Shown here one piece after another: positions 9,078 to 14,895 of a DNA stretch of 16,614 nucleotides. The position numbers were made by a program, and so were the translations under genes. The stretch's first letter is position 1. Every line of letters begins with the position of its first letter. Below the pieces are notes generated by a model. It was not told the DNA's origin, made no database searches, and was given only the letters and a program-made list of their open reading frames with translations. Source of the DNA: 66-474 sp036279975 (GTDB lineage Bacteria > Pseudomonadota > Gammaproteobacteria > Xanthomonadales > Rhodanobacteraceae); contig DASURP010000046.1 of NCBI GenBank assembly GCA_036279975.1, positions 1 to 16,614 on the forward strand, read 5' to 3'.

Positions 9078-9154
9078 TGGTCGGGGCGGCGGGATTCGAA
9101 CCCACGACCCCCTGCCCCCCAGGCAGATGCGCTACCAGGCTGCGCTACGCCCCG
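9078..9154 (-). tRNA. tRNA-Pro (anticodon GGG)
   Basis: A 77-nt cloverleaf on the minus strand. The acceptor stem CGGGGCG (5', at 9154) pairs with CGCCCCG (3'). The D arm is GCGCAGCCTGGTAGCGC. The anticodon loop is CTGGGGG on stem TCTGC/GCAGG, giving anticodon GGG, which reads CCC. The T arm GTGGG-TTCGAAT-CCCGC is standard. The discriminator A and the CCA end (9078-9080) are genome-encoded. It closely resembles E. coli tRNA-Pro(GGG). It lies behind the MerR gene at the end of the long minus-strand operon and converges with serA. Confidence 0.97.
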
Positions 9155-9165
9155 ACCGAATCGCC

Positions 9166-9171
9166 ATGATA
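9166..9171 (-). promoter_or_regulatory. Possible -10 box of tRNA-Pro
   Basis: The minus strand reads TATCAT 11 nt before the mature 5' end of the tRNA, within the 63-nt space behind the MerR gene. No good -35 box is found at 16-18 nt. The tRNA may instead be read from the upstream operon. Confidence 0.3.
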
Positions 9172-9217
9172 GCGGATCGTGGCGCGCAACGTCCCGAAGG
9201 TCTTGCTGGCGCGCGGC

Positions 9218-9571
9218 TCAGCGCAGGATCTGCAGCAACTGCTCCAGCTCCAGCCGCATCTGGTGCACGATCTGCTGGGAGATCGAGGCTTCCATCTTGC
9301 CCTGCTGGCCTTCCAGCCGCGCCCGGGCCCCGGTGATGGTGAAGCCCTGGTCGTACAGCAGGGCGCGGATCTGGCGGATCATCAGCACGTCGTGGCGCTG
9401 GTAATAGCGCCGGTTGCCGCGCCGCTTGACCGGGTTCAGCGCGGGGAATTCCTGCTCCCAGTAGCGCAGCACGTGCGGCTTGACCGCGCACAGCTCGCTG
9501 ACCTCGCCAATCGTGAAGTACCGCTTGGCGGGAATCGCGGGGAGCTCGTTATTGTTGCCCTGATCCAGCAT
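9218..9571 (-). CDS. MerR family transcriptional regulator
   Basis: A 117-residue protein with an N-terminal MerR-type winged helix-turn-helix: YFTIGEVSELCAVKPHVLRYWEQEFP (about 18-43), followed by KRRGNRRYYQRHDV (about 49-62) and IRQIRALLYDQGFTI, typical of this subfamily. The short C-terminal helix (about 92-117) probably mediates dimerisation. No metal-binding Cys cluster is seen, so the effector is unknown. Close relatives commonly sit behind ihfA in pseudomonads and Xanthomonads. The ATG at 9571 lies inside the last codons of ihfA (23-nt overlap), with a short GAG 5-7 nt upstream, so translation is probably coupled to ihfA. Confidence 0.93.
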   Translation of the reverse strand: MLDQGNNNELPAIPAKRYFTIGEVSELCAVKPHVLRYWEQEFPALNPVKRRGNRRYYQRHDVLMIRQIRALLYDQGFTITGARARLEGQQGKMEASISQQIVHQMRLELEQLLQILR

Positions 9572-9851
9572 GGTTCTCGACCCTCAGTTTCAGCTTCTGC
9601 CCCGGGCGGAACGTCACCACGCGGCGAGCGGAAATCGGAATCTCCTCGCCGGTCTTGGGATTGCGCCCTGGCCGCTGATTCTTGTTGCGCAGGTCGAAAT
9701 TGCCGAACCCCGACAATTTGACCTGCTCCCCCTGCTCGAGCGCCTCGCGCAGCACCTCGAAAAAGGCGTCCACGCACTCCCTGGCCTCACGTTTGTTCAG
9801 GCCAACGTCGAGGAACAGCCGCTCGGCCATCTCCGCCTTGGTCAGCGTCAT
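9549..9851 (-). CDS. ihfA: Integration host factor subunit alpha
   Basis: A 100-residue HU/IHF family DNA-bending protein that pairs with IhfB. It starts MTLTKAEMAERLFLDVGLNK, carries the core VKLSGFGNFDLRNKNQRPGRNPKTGE with the DNA-intercalating Pro at residue 65, and has the beta-arm and C-terminal helix typical of IhfA. Length is as in E. coli (99). The ATG lies one base past the pheT stop (TGAGATG), with GAGGAAGTGAG overlapping the pheT end as the ribosome site. The order pheS-pheT-ihfA is conserved in gammaproteobacteria. Confidence 0.98.
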   Translation of the reverse strand: MTLTKAEMAERLFLDVGLNKREARECVDAFFEVLREALEQGEQVKLSGFGNFDLRNKNQRPGRNPKTGEEIPISARRVVTFRPGQKLKLRVENHAGSGQQ

Positions 9852-9852
9852 C

Positions 9853-12288
9853 TCACTTCCTCAAAGTAGCCCCGAATTCGCGTTCCAGCAGCTTGACCAC
9901 TTCCGCCACGCCCTGGTCCGCGTCCTGATCTGTAAGCGTGCGTGAACTGTCCTGCAAAATCAAGCCGATGGCAAGACTCTTTCGACCGGAACTCATGCCC
10001 GGACCTCGAAAACAGTCGAACAGTACCACTTCGTTCAACATTGTTCGCAAACCTGAACGAATCGTAGTCGCGATTCGGTTCCATGCCACGCCCTCGTCCA
10101 CCACGACCGCGATGTCGCGTCGGATCGACGGAAACCGTGCCAGCGGATTCGCCTTGGGTATCAACCGCTTGCGCAATGCTTCCAGACCCAGTTCGAAGAC
10201 CTGCGTCTCCGGCACCTCGAGCTGGCGCTGCAGCGCCGGGTGCAACTCGCCGAGCGCGCCCACCGCCACGCCATCGCGCAGCACGCGCGCGCCGCGGCCG
10301 GGGTGCAACCAGGGCGGCAGGCCGTCACGATCGAACGACCACGCCTCCGGCGCACCCGACAAGTCGATCAAGGCCTGCAGATCACCCTTGATGTCGAAGA
10401 AGTCGAGCCCGCGCTTCGCCTCGCCCCACTGTTCGGCACGCGCGCTGCCGCAAGCCACGGCCGCGAGCATCGCGGTTTCCAGCGGCGCAGCAGATACGGC
10501 TTCCGCAGGAGCCAGCCTGCTGGCGACCGTGGCGCCGGAATCGCGTGCAGGCACGCTCCTGCGAAAAACAACCCCCGACTCGAACAACCGCACCCGTGCC
10601 TGCTGGCGGTTGCGGTTGCGCTTGAGTGCTTCCAGCAGGCCCGGCAGCAGCGACGTGCGCATCACCGCCAGGTCGGCGGATAGTGGATTGGCCAGCGGCA
10701 CGGCGTGCGCATCGAGCTGCCAGGTTTGCAGCAGTTTCGGATCGACGAAGGCATAGCAGACCGCCTCGTTGTAATCACGCGCGGCGAGGCCGGCGCCGAG
10801 GGCCGCGACGGGCAGGTTGGCCTCGTCGTCGCGCGGCGCGGGCGGCGTGCCCGCGGGCAGGCGCTGCGGGATGGCTTCGTAGCCGTGGATACGCGCGACT
10901 TCCTCGATCAGGTCCTCTTCGCGCTCGATGTCGAAGCGGCGCGATGGCGGCGTGACCCGCCAGCCGTCGGCGCCTGTTTCCACCCGCATGCCGAGCGCCG
11001 TGAGGATGCGTTCGACGGCGGCATCCTCGATCGGGATGCCCAGCACGCGCACGATGCGGGCGCGGCGCAGGGTCACCGGCCCGCTGCGTGGCAGGTATTC
11101 CGGCAAGGCGGCCTCGAGGACTTCGCCGGGTTTGCCGCCTGCGATCTCGATCAGCAGCGCGGTGGCGCGCTCGAGCGCGGCGCGCGGCAATTCGGGATCC
11201 ACGCCGCGTTCGAAGCGATGCGCGGCGTCGGTCGTCAGGCCCAGTTTGCGGGCGCGGCCCATGACGGCCGCGGGCGCGAAATGCGCGGCCTCCAGGAACA
11301 CGTCGCGGGTGGTTTCGGTGACGCGGGAATCGAAGCCGCCCATCACGCCGGCCACCGCCAGCAGCCTGGCCGCATCGGCGATCACCAGGAATCCCGGATC
11401 GAGCTTCGCGTCGTTGCCATCCAGCAGTTTCAGCGTTTCGCTGGCGCGCGCGTGCCGCACCACGATCCCGCCAGTGAGCCTGGACTCGTCGAAGGCGTGC
11501 ATGGGCTGGCCGGTTTCCAGCATCACGTAGTTGCCGACATCGACCGCCACGTTGATGGGCTTGACGCCCGCCGCGCGCAACCGCTGGGCCATCCACGCGG
11601 GCGTGCCCGCCGCCATGTCGATTCCACGCACGGTCCGGCCGAGGTAACGCGGGCAATCGGCGCCGGCTTCGAGGCGAATCGGGCGCGGCGCGGCGAGCGC
11701 GGCTTCCACGGCCGGCACCTCGAAACGTTCGGCGCGCACCCCGAATTCGGCAGCCACCTCGTCGGCAAGCCCGAGCATGCCGAGGCAGTCGCCGCGATTG
11801 GGGGTGAGTTCGACCTCGATGGATGCATCCGGCAAGCCGAGACAGTCCGCCAGCGTTTGGCCGAGCGGCGCATCGGCCGGCAACTCCAGCAGGCCGGATG
11901 CGTCGGCGTCGATGCCGAGCTCCTTGGCGGAACACAACATGCCGCGCGATTCGACGCCCCGCAGCCTGGCGGCCTTGATCGTGCTGCCGTTCGGCAACTT
12001 CGCGCCTGGTGTCGCCAGCGGCGCCACCAGGCCCGCGCGCGCGTTCGGCGCGCCGCAAACGATCTGCACTTCGCCGCTGCCGGTATCGACGCGGCACACC
12101 TGCAGTTTGTCGGCATCCGGGTGCGGCGCGCAGGCGACGATGCGCGCGACGACCACGCCCTCCAGCGCCGCGCCGATGGTGTCGACTCCGGCCACTTCCA
12201 GCCCGCTCATGGTCAGGCGCTTCACCAACGCATCACGATCGGCGCGGATGTCGACGAGCGAGCGCAACCAGCTTTCGGAGAATTTCAT
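9853..12288 (-). CDS. pheT: Phenylalanine-tRNA ligase beta subunit
   Basis: An 811-residue beta subunit of the alpha2-beta2 PheRS. It begins MKFSESWLRSLVDI. The OB-fold tRNA-binding domain is at about 40-150 (PHPDADKLQVCRVD), the B3/B4 editing region starts near 160 (ELTPNRGDCLGMLGL), the B5 domain is at about 395-470, and the C-terminal anticodon-binding FDX-ACB domain is at about 718-811 (RFPSIRRDIAVVV). Residues about 576-595 are encoded by two inverted REP sequences (10505-10562) and make this stretch roughly 17 residues longer than my recollection of E. coli PheT. The ATG at 12288 is chosen by homology but has no Shine-Dalgarno sequence; tandem GGGACTC repeats lie directly upstream. An in-frame GTG at 12366 would add 26 residues encoded by those repeats and is less likely. 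It is one base from ihfA. Confidence 0.97.
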   Translation of the reverse strand: MKFSESWLRSLVDIRADRDALVKRLTMSGLEVAGVDTIGAALEGVVVARIVACAPHPDADKLQVCRVDTGSGEVQIVCGAPNARAGLVAPLATPGAKLPNGSTIKAARLRGVESRGMLCSAKELGIDADASGLLELPADAPLGQTLADCLGLPDASIEVELTPNRGDCLGMLGLADEVAAEFGVRAERFEVPAVEAALAAPRPIRLEAGADCPRYLGRTVRGIDMAAGTPAWMAQRLRAAGVKPINVAVDVGNYVMLETGQPMHAFDESRLTGGIVVRHARASETLKLLDGNDAKLDPGFLVIADAARLLAVAGVMGGFDSRVTETTRDVFLEAAHFAPAAVMGRARKLGLTTDAAHRFERGVDPELPRAALERATALLIEIAGGKPGEVLEAALPEYLPRSGPVTLRRARIVRVLGIPIEDAAVERILTALGMRVETGADGWRVTPPSRRFDIEREEDLIEEVARIHGYEAIPQRLPAGTPPAPRDDEANLPVAALGAGLAARDYNEAVCYAFVDPKLLQTWQLDAHAVPLANPLSADLAVMRTSLLPGLLEALKRNRNRQQARVRLFESGVVFRRSVPARDSGATVASRLAPAEAVSAAPLETAMLAAVACGSARAEQWGEAKRGLDFFDIKGDLQALIDLSGAPEAWSFDRDGLPPWLHPGRGARVLRDGVAVGALGELHPALQRQLEVPETQVFELGLEALRKRLIPKANPLARFPSIRRDIAVVVDEGVAWNRIATTIRSGLRTMLNEVVLFDCFRGPGMSSGRKSLAIGLILQDSSRTLTDQDADQGVAEVVKLLEREFGATLRK
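10505..10562. repeat. Inverted REP pair (REPIN-like) inside pheT
   Basis: Two 24-nt palindromic units in opposite orientation are separated by 10 nt. The plus-strand unit at 10505-10528 starts GCAGGAGCCAGCCTGCTGGC. The minus-strand unit at 10539-10562 starts GCAGGAGCGTGCCTGCACGC. Each has a 6-bp stem around a CT centre, and the differing stem bases compensate (C-G against T-A). A third unit of this family ends infC at 14306-14329. The pair is translated as part of PheT, beginning RRSVPARDSGATVASRL. Confidence 0.7.
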
Positions 12289-12296
12289 GGCAGAAC

Positions 12297-12455
12297 CGGG
12301 ACTCGGGACCCGGGACTCGGGACCCGGCGAAGTATCGCGCTGCTTCGTATCAAGCTCTTTTCCCACGGGGCTCTGGGCCCGTCCGCATTTCCAATGTCAC
12401 GCTTCCGGGCACGCATCGGTTGCGGGCTTTTTCGAGTCCCGGGTCGCGAGTCCCG
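12297..12455. repeat. 159-bp spacer bounded by a near-perfect 23-bp inverted repeat
   Basis: The left arm (12297-12319) and the reverse complement of the right arm (12433-12455) agree at 22 of 23 positions. The left side is two tandem copies of CGGGACTCGGGACC (12297-12310 and 12311-12324) plus CGG. The right side contains CGAGTCCCGGGTC followed by GCGAGTCCCG and a partial further unit. About 113 bp lie between the arms, with a smaller ACGGG/CCCGT hairpin and no coding frame I can support. It makes up most of the pheS-pheT spacer. Confidence 0.7.
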
Positions 12456-12469
12456 TATCCCGTAATCCA

Positions 12470-13468
12470 TCATGCAAACTGCCTCAAGAAACGCACGTCG
12501 TTTTCAAAGAATGAACGCAGGTCGGCGATGCCGTAACGCAGCATCGCCAAACGCTCCACGCCCATCCCGAACGCAAAACCGGTGTAGCGCCCGGGGTCGA
12601 TGCCGCAATTGGCCAGCACGTTGGGATGCACCATGCCGCAACCCAGCACCTCCAGCCAGCGCTCGCCGCCTTGATCGTCATGGCCCCAGCGTATGTCCAC
12701 TTCCGCGGACGGCTCGGTGAACGGGAAGTAGCTGGGCCGGAGTCGCATCGCCAGGTCGCGCCCGAAAAACGCGTTCGCGAAGGCCGACAACGTGCCCTTC
12801 AGGTCGGCGAAGGTGGCGGACTCGTCCACCAGCAGGCCCTCGACCTGATGGAACATCGGCGAATGGGTCTGGTCGGAGTCGCTGCGATAGACCTTGCCCG
12901 GCGCGATGATGCGGATCGGCGGCTGCCGGCCCTGCATCGTGCGGACCTGCACCGGCGAGGTGTGGGTGCGCAGCAGGCGTCCGTCGCCGAAGTAGAACGT
13001 GTCGTGCATCGCCCGCGCGGGATGGTGCGCGGGAAAATTCAGCGCCTCGAAGTTGTGCCAGTCGTCCTCGATTTCCGGACCCTCCACCACCGAGTAGCCG
13101 AGCTGCGCGAAGATCGCCTCGATGCGCCCAAGCGTGCGGGTCAGCGGATGGATCGTGCCGCGCGAACCGTTGCGGCCGGGCTGGGTGACGTCGATGCCTT
13201 CAGACACCAGCCGTTGCTCCAGCGCCGCGTTTTCCAGGGCCTGCCCGCGCGCCGCGATCGCATCGGCAATCTTTTCCTTGGCGGCGTTGACCTCGGCGCC
13301 GCGCGCCTTGCGCTGGTCCGGCGGCAGCTTGCCGAGCGCTTTCAGTTCCACGGTGATCGCGCCGTTCTTGCCCAGCAGCGCCACGCGCTGCGCCTCCACG
13401 GCGTCGAGCGTGGCGGCCGCCGCGATCGCGGCCAGCGCTGCATCGGTGCGTTGCGCCAAGGTACCCAT
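12470..13468 (-). CDS. pheS: Phenylalanine-tRNA ligase alpha subunit
   Basis: A 332-residue class II aminoacyl-tRNA synthetase subunit that forms the catalytic core of PheRS. An N-terminal coiled-coil arm covers about residues 1-90. The catalytic domain shows HTSPVQVRTM, motif 2 (KVYRSDSDQTHSPMFHQVEG), FTEPSAEVDI, and motif 3 near the C-terminus (FAFGMGVERLAMLRYGI). Length is typical (E. coli 327). The ATG at 13468 has AAGGG about 6 nt upstream. A strong hairpin with a U-tract lies just upstream. The stop is 181 nt from the pheT start, an unusually long gap for this pair. Confidence 0.98.
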   Translation of the reverse strand: MGTLAQRTDAALAAIAAAATLDAVEAQRVALLGKNGAITVELKALGKLPPDQRKARGAEVNAAKEKIADAIAARGQALENAALEQRLVSEGIDVTQPGRNGSRGTIHPLTRTLGRIEAIFAQLGYSVVEGPEIEDDWHNFEALNFPAHHPARAMHDTFYFGDGRLLRTHTSPVQVRTMQGRQPPIRIIAPGKVYRSDSDQTHSPMFHQVEGLLVDESATFADLKGTLSAFANAFFGRDLAMRLRPSYFPFTEPSAEVDIRWGHDDQGGERWLEVLGCGMVHPNVLANCGIDPGRYTGFAFGMGVERLAMLRYGIADLRSFFENDVRFLRQFA

Positions 13469-13486
13469 CGCCGCCCTTCAATGCAC

Positions 13487-13525
13487 AAAAGAAAAGCGGG
13501 GAGAAGGCAAGGCCTTCTCCCCGCT
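13487..13525 (-). terminator. Intrinsic terminator or attenuator ahead of pheS
   Basis: On the minus strand a perfect 14-bp stem, AGCGGGGAGAAGGC with GCCTTCTCCCCGCT, closes a 3-nt loop and runs into TTTTCTTTTG. This is a textbook intrinsic terminator, 18 nt before the pheS ATG and 44 nt after the rplT stop. A smaller hairpin, CCGGC/GCCGG (13543-13559), precedes it. It may end the thrS-rplT transcript, or act as an attenuator for pheST as the pheM region does in E. coli. No leader peptide with a Phe run ahead of the stem was found. Confidence 0.85.
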
Positions 13526-13532
13526 CGCTTGC

Positions 13533-13538
13533 ATCATA
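13533..13538 (-). promoter_or_regulatory. Possible -10 box upstream of pheS
   Basis: The minus strand reads TATGAT (5 of 6 consensus) in the rplT-pheS spacer. The -35 region at 17-nt spacing is poor (TTCCGG). Transcription from it would begin at or just before the terminator stem, which makes the promoter reading uncertain. Confidence 0.25.
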
Positions 13539-13569
13539 GCCGCCGGCACGAAGCGCCGGAACGGTTCGC

Positions 13570-13929
13570 TCAAGCAGCGAGGCTGGCCTTGGCCTTCCCG
13601 GCGATCGCACCGAACGCGGCGATGTCGTGCACCGCGAGATCGGCCAGCACCTTGCGGTCGATCGTGATGCCGGCCTTGTCGAGGCCCGCGATCAGGCGGC
13701 TGTAGGACAGGCCGAACTGGCGCGCGGCCGCGTTGATGCGCACGATCCACAACGCACGGAACTGGCGCTTCTTCTGCTTGCGGCCAATGTAGGCGTACTG
13801 CCGGGCCTTGGTGACGGCCTGCTTGGCGACGCGATAGACCTTGCGGCGGGCGTTGTAGTAGCCCTTGGCGGCCTTCAGGGTTTTCTTGTGACGCGCACGC
13901 GCGGTGACGCCACGCTTGACTCGTGCCAT
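13570..13929 (-). CDS. rplT: 50S ribosomal protein L20
   Basis: A 119-residue L20 with the basic N-terminal extension MARVKRGVTARARHKKTLK, followed by GYYNARRKVYRVAKQAV and the globular RNA-binding part with QKKRQFRALWIVRINAA. The length matches the family. L20 is an early 50S assembly protein and in E. coli a translational repressor of its own operon through the rpmI leader. It lies 12 nt downstream of rpmI. Confidence 0.99.
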   Translation of the reverse strand: MARVKRGVTARARHKKTLKAAKGYYNARRKVYRVAKQAVTKARQYAYIGRKQKKRQFRALWIVRINAAARQFGLSYSRLIAGLDKAGITIDRKVLADLAVHDIAAFGAIAGKAKASLAA

Positions 13930-13941
13930 GGTCGTCTCTCC

Positions 13942-14139
13942 TTACGCGTACGGCAGCATGCGCGCGACACGCTTGGTGTCGGACTCATGCACGTGGTTGG
14001 GCGCGCGCAGGCCGCGTTTGCGCTTGGTGGCCTTCTTGGTCAGGATGTGCGACTTGAAGGCATGGCCGGCCTTGAACTTGCCGGTCGCGGTCTTGCGGAA
14101 CCGCTTGGCGGCGGCCCGGTTGGTCTTGATCTTTGGCAT
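13942..14139 (-). CDS. rpmI: 50S ribosomal protein L35
   Basis: A 65-residue basic L35 beginning MPKIKTNRAAAKRFRKTATG, with the conserved FKAGHAFKSHILTKK and ending RVARMLPYA. The ATG at 14139 has GGAG about 11 nt upstream and gives the exact family N-terminus; longer in-frame starts up to 14292 only read the leader RNA. It follows a structured 186-nt leader after infC and precedes rplT. Confidence 0.98.
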   Translation of the reverse strand: MPKIKTNRAAAKRFRKTATGKFKAGHAFKSHILTKKATKRKRGLRAPNHVHESDTKRVARMLPYA

Positions 14140-14325
14140 GTCTGCCACTCCGTTTTGGTTTTGGTGACTGGCCCGGGCGGCGATGCTGCGACCGCGCTTT
14201 CCATCCATGCCCTTGCCGGCTTGTGTCTTGAAGCCCCGTGAAACCGGGCTTCCGATTTGCCATCCCTCCATCCGGGAGGGGCGGCTTTTCAACCTTGACC
14301 GCGATGATCGCGAGCAGGCTCGCTC
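14140..14325 (-). promoter_or_regulatory. Structured infC-rpmI leader, candidate L20 control region
   Basis: This 186-nt spacer holds several hairpins on the minus strand: the REP stem next to the infC stop, CGCGAT/ATCGCG (14300-14312), CCCTCC/GGAGGG (14264-14280) and GAAGCCC/GGGCTTC (14230-14252). In E. coli, L20 binds a pseudoknot in this interval and blocks rpmI translation. The position is the same here, but I could not match the L20 binding fold base by base. Confidence 0.35.
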
Positions 14326-14329
14326 CTAC
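14306..14329 (-). repeat. REP element supplying the infC stop codon
   Basis: The minus strand begins GTAGGAGCGAGCCTGCTCGC, a REP with the GTAG start typical of RAYT-associated elements and a GCGAGC-CT-GCTCGC stem. The TAG at 14326-14328 within GTAG is the infC stop. It belongs to the same family as the inverted pair inside pheT (20 of 23-24 bases shared). Confidence 0.75.
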
Positions 14330-14847
14330 TTCTTCTTCGGACTGATCATCATGGTCATTTGCCGCCCTTCCATGCGCGGGAACTGGTCGACGACTCCGAT
14401 CTCGACGATGTCGTTCTGGATCCGGCGGGCCAATTCGATCCCCAGTTCCTGGTGCCGCATTTCGCGGCCGCGGAAGCGGATGTTGACCTTGACCTTGTCG
14501 CCTTCGTCCAGGAACCGCTGCATGTTGCGCAGCTTGATGTTGTAGTCGCCGACGTCCGTGGTCGGGCGGAACTTCACTTCCTTGATCTCGACCTGCTTCG
14601 ACTTCTTGCGCGCAGCGTTGGCCTTCTTTTGCTGCTCGAACTTGAACTTGCCGAAGTCCATGATCCGGCACACGGGGGGCTCGGCGGTCGGCTGGATCTC
14701 GACCAGATCCAGGCCAGCATCCTCTGCCATGGCCAATGCCTCGTCGCGTTCGAGGATCCCGACCTGTTCGCCATCGGCGCCGATCACCCGCACGCGCGGG
14801 ACACGGATCTCATGGTTGCGCCGATTGCTCTTGTTTTCGGTGACGAT
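14326..14847 (-). CDS. infC: Translation initiation factor IF-3 (AUC start)
   Basis: A 173-residue IF3 that binds the 30S subunit and checks start-codon and initiator-tRNA pairing. The N-domain shows NRRNHEIRVPRVRVIGADG and EPPVCRIMDFGKFKFEQQKK, then the lysine-rich linker, and the C-domain shows KEVKFRPTTDVGDYNIKLRN and NIRFRGREM. The probable start is ATC at 14847 with AAGGAG 8 nt upstream. A TTG at 14865 lies before that ribosome site and is less likely, although it gives MKGE, similar to the E. coli MKGG start. Non-AUG starts (AUU in E. coli) make infC self-repressing. The frame is the same as thrS, 48 nt away. A 6-bp hairpin, CGCCAG/CTGGCG (14869-14886), lies before the ribosome site. 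The stop is inside a REP. Confidence 0.95.
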   Translation of the reverse strand: MVTENKSNRRNHEIRVPRVRVIGADGEQVGILERDEALAMAEDAGLDLVEIQPTAEPPVCRIMDFGKFKFEQQKKANAARKKSKQVEIKEVKFRPTTDVGDYNIKLRNMQRFLDEGDKVKVNIRFRGREMRHQELGIELARRIQNDIVEIGVVDQFPRMEGRQMTMMISPKKK

Positions 14848-14895
14848 ACCGACTTCTCCTTTCAAGTTCGCCAGCGATGCCTGGCGTGCATTCCG

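Noticed and set aside
9078..9154. tRNA-Pro as an integrated-element attachment site
   Set aside because: No integrase gene, no duplicated tRNA 3' end and no foreign-looking genes are found on either side.
12289..12366. GTG start giving PheT 26 more residues
   Set aside because: The extra residues are encoded by the tandem GGGACTC repeat and match no PheT N-terminus; no good ribosome site precedes the GTG.
13478..13537. A 19-codon ORF as a pheM-like leader peptide
   Set aside because: Its two Phe codons are the U-tract itself, after the stem, so ribosome stalling there could not control stem formation in the classical way.
14140..14292. Longer rpmI starting at 14292
   Set aside because: L35 starts MPKIKTN with a ribosome site in place; the extension reads structured leader RNA.
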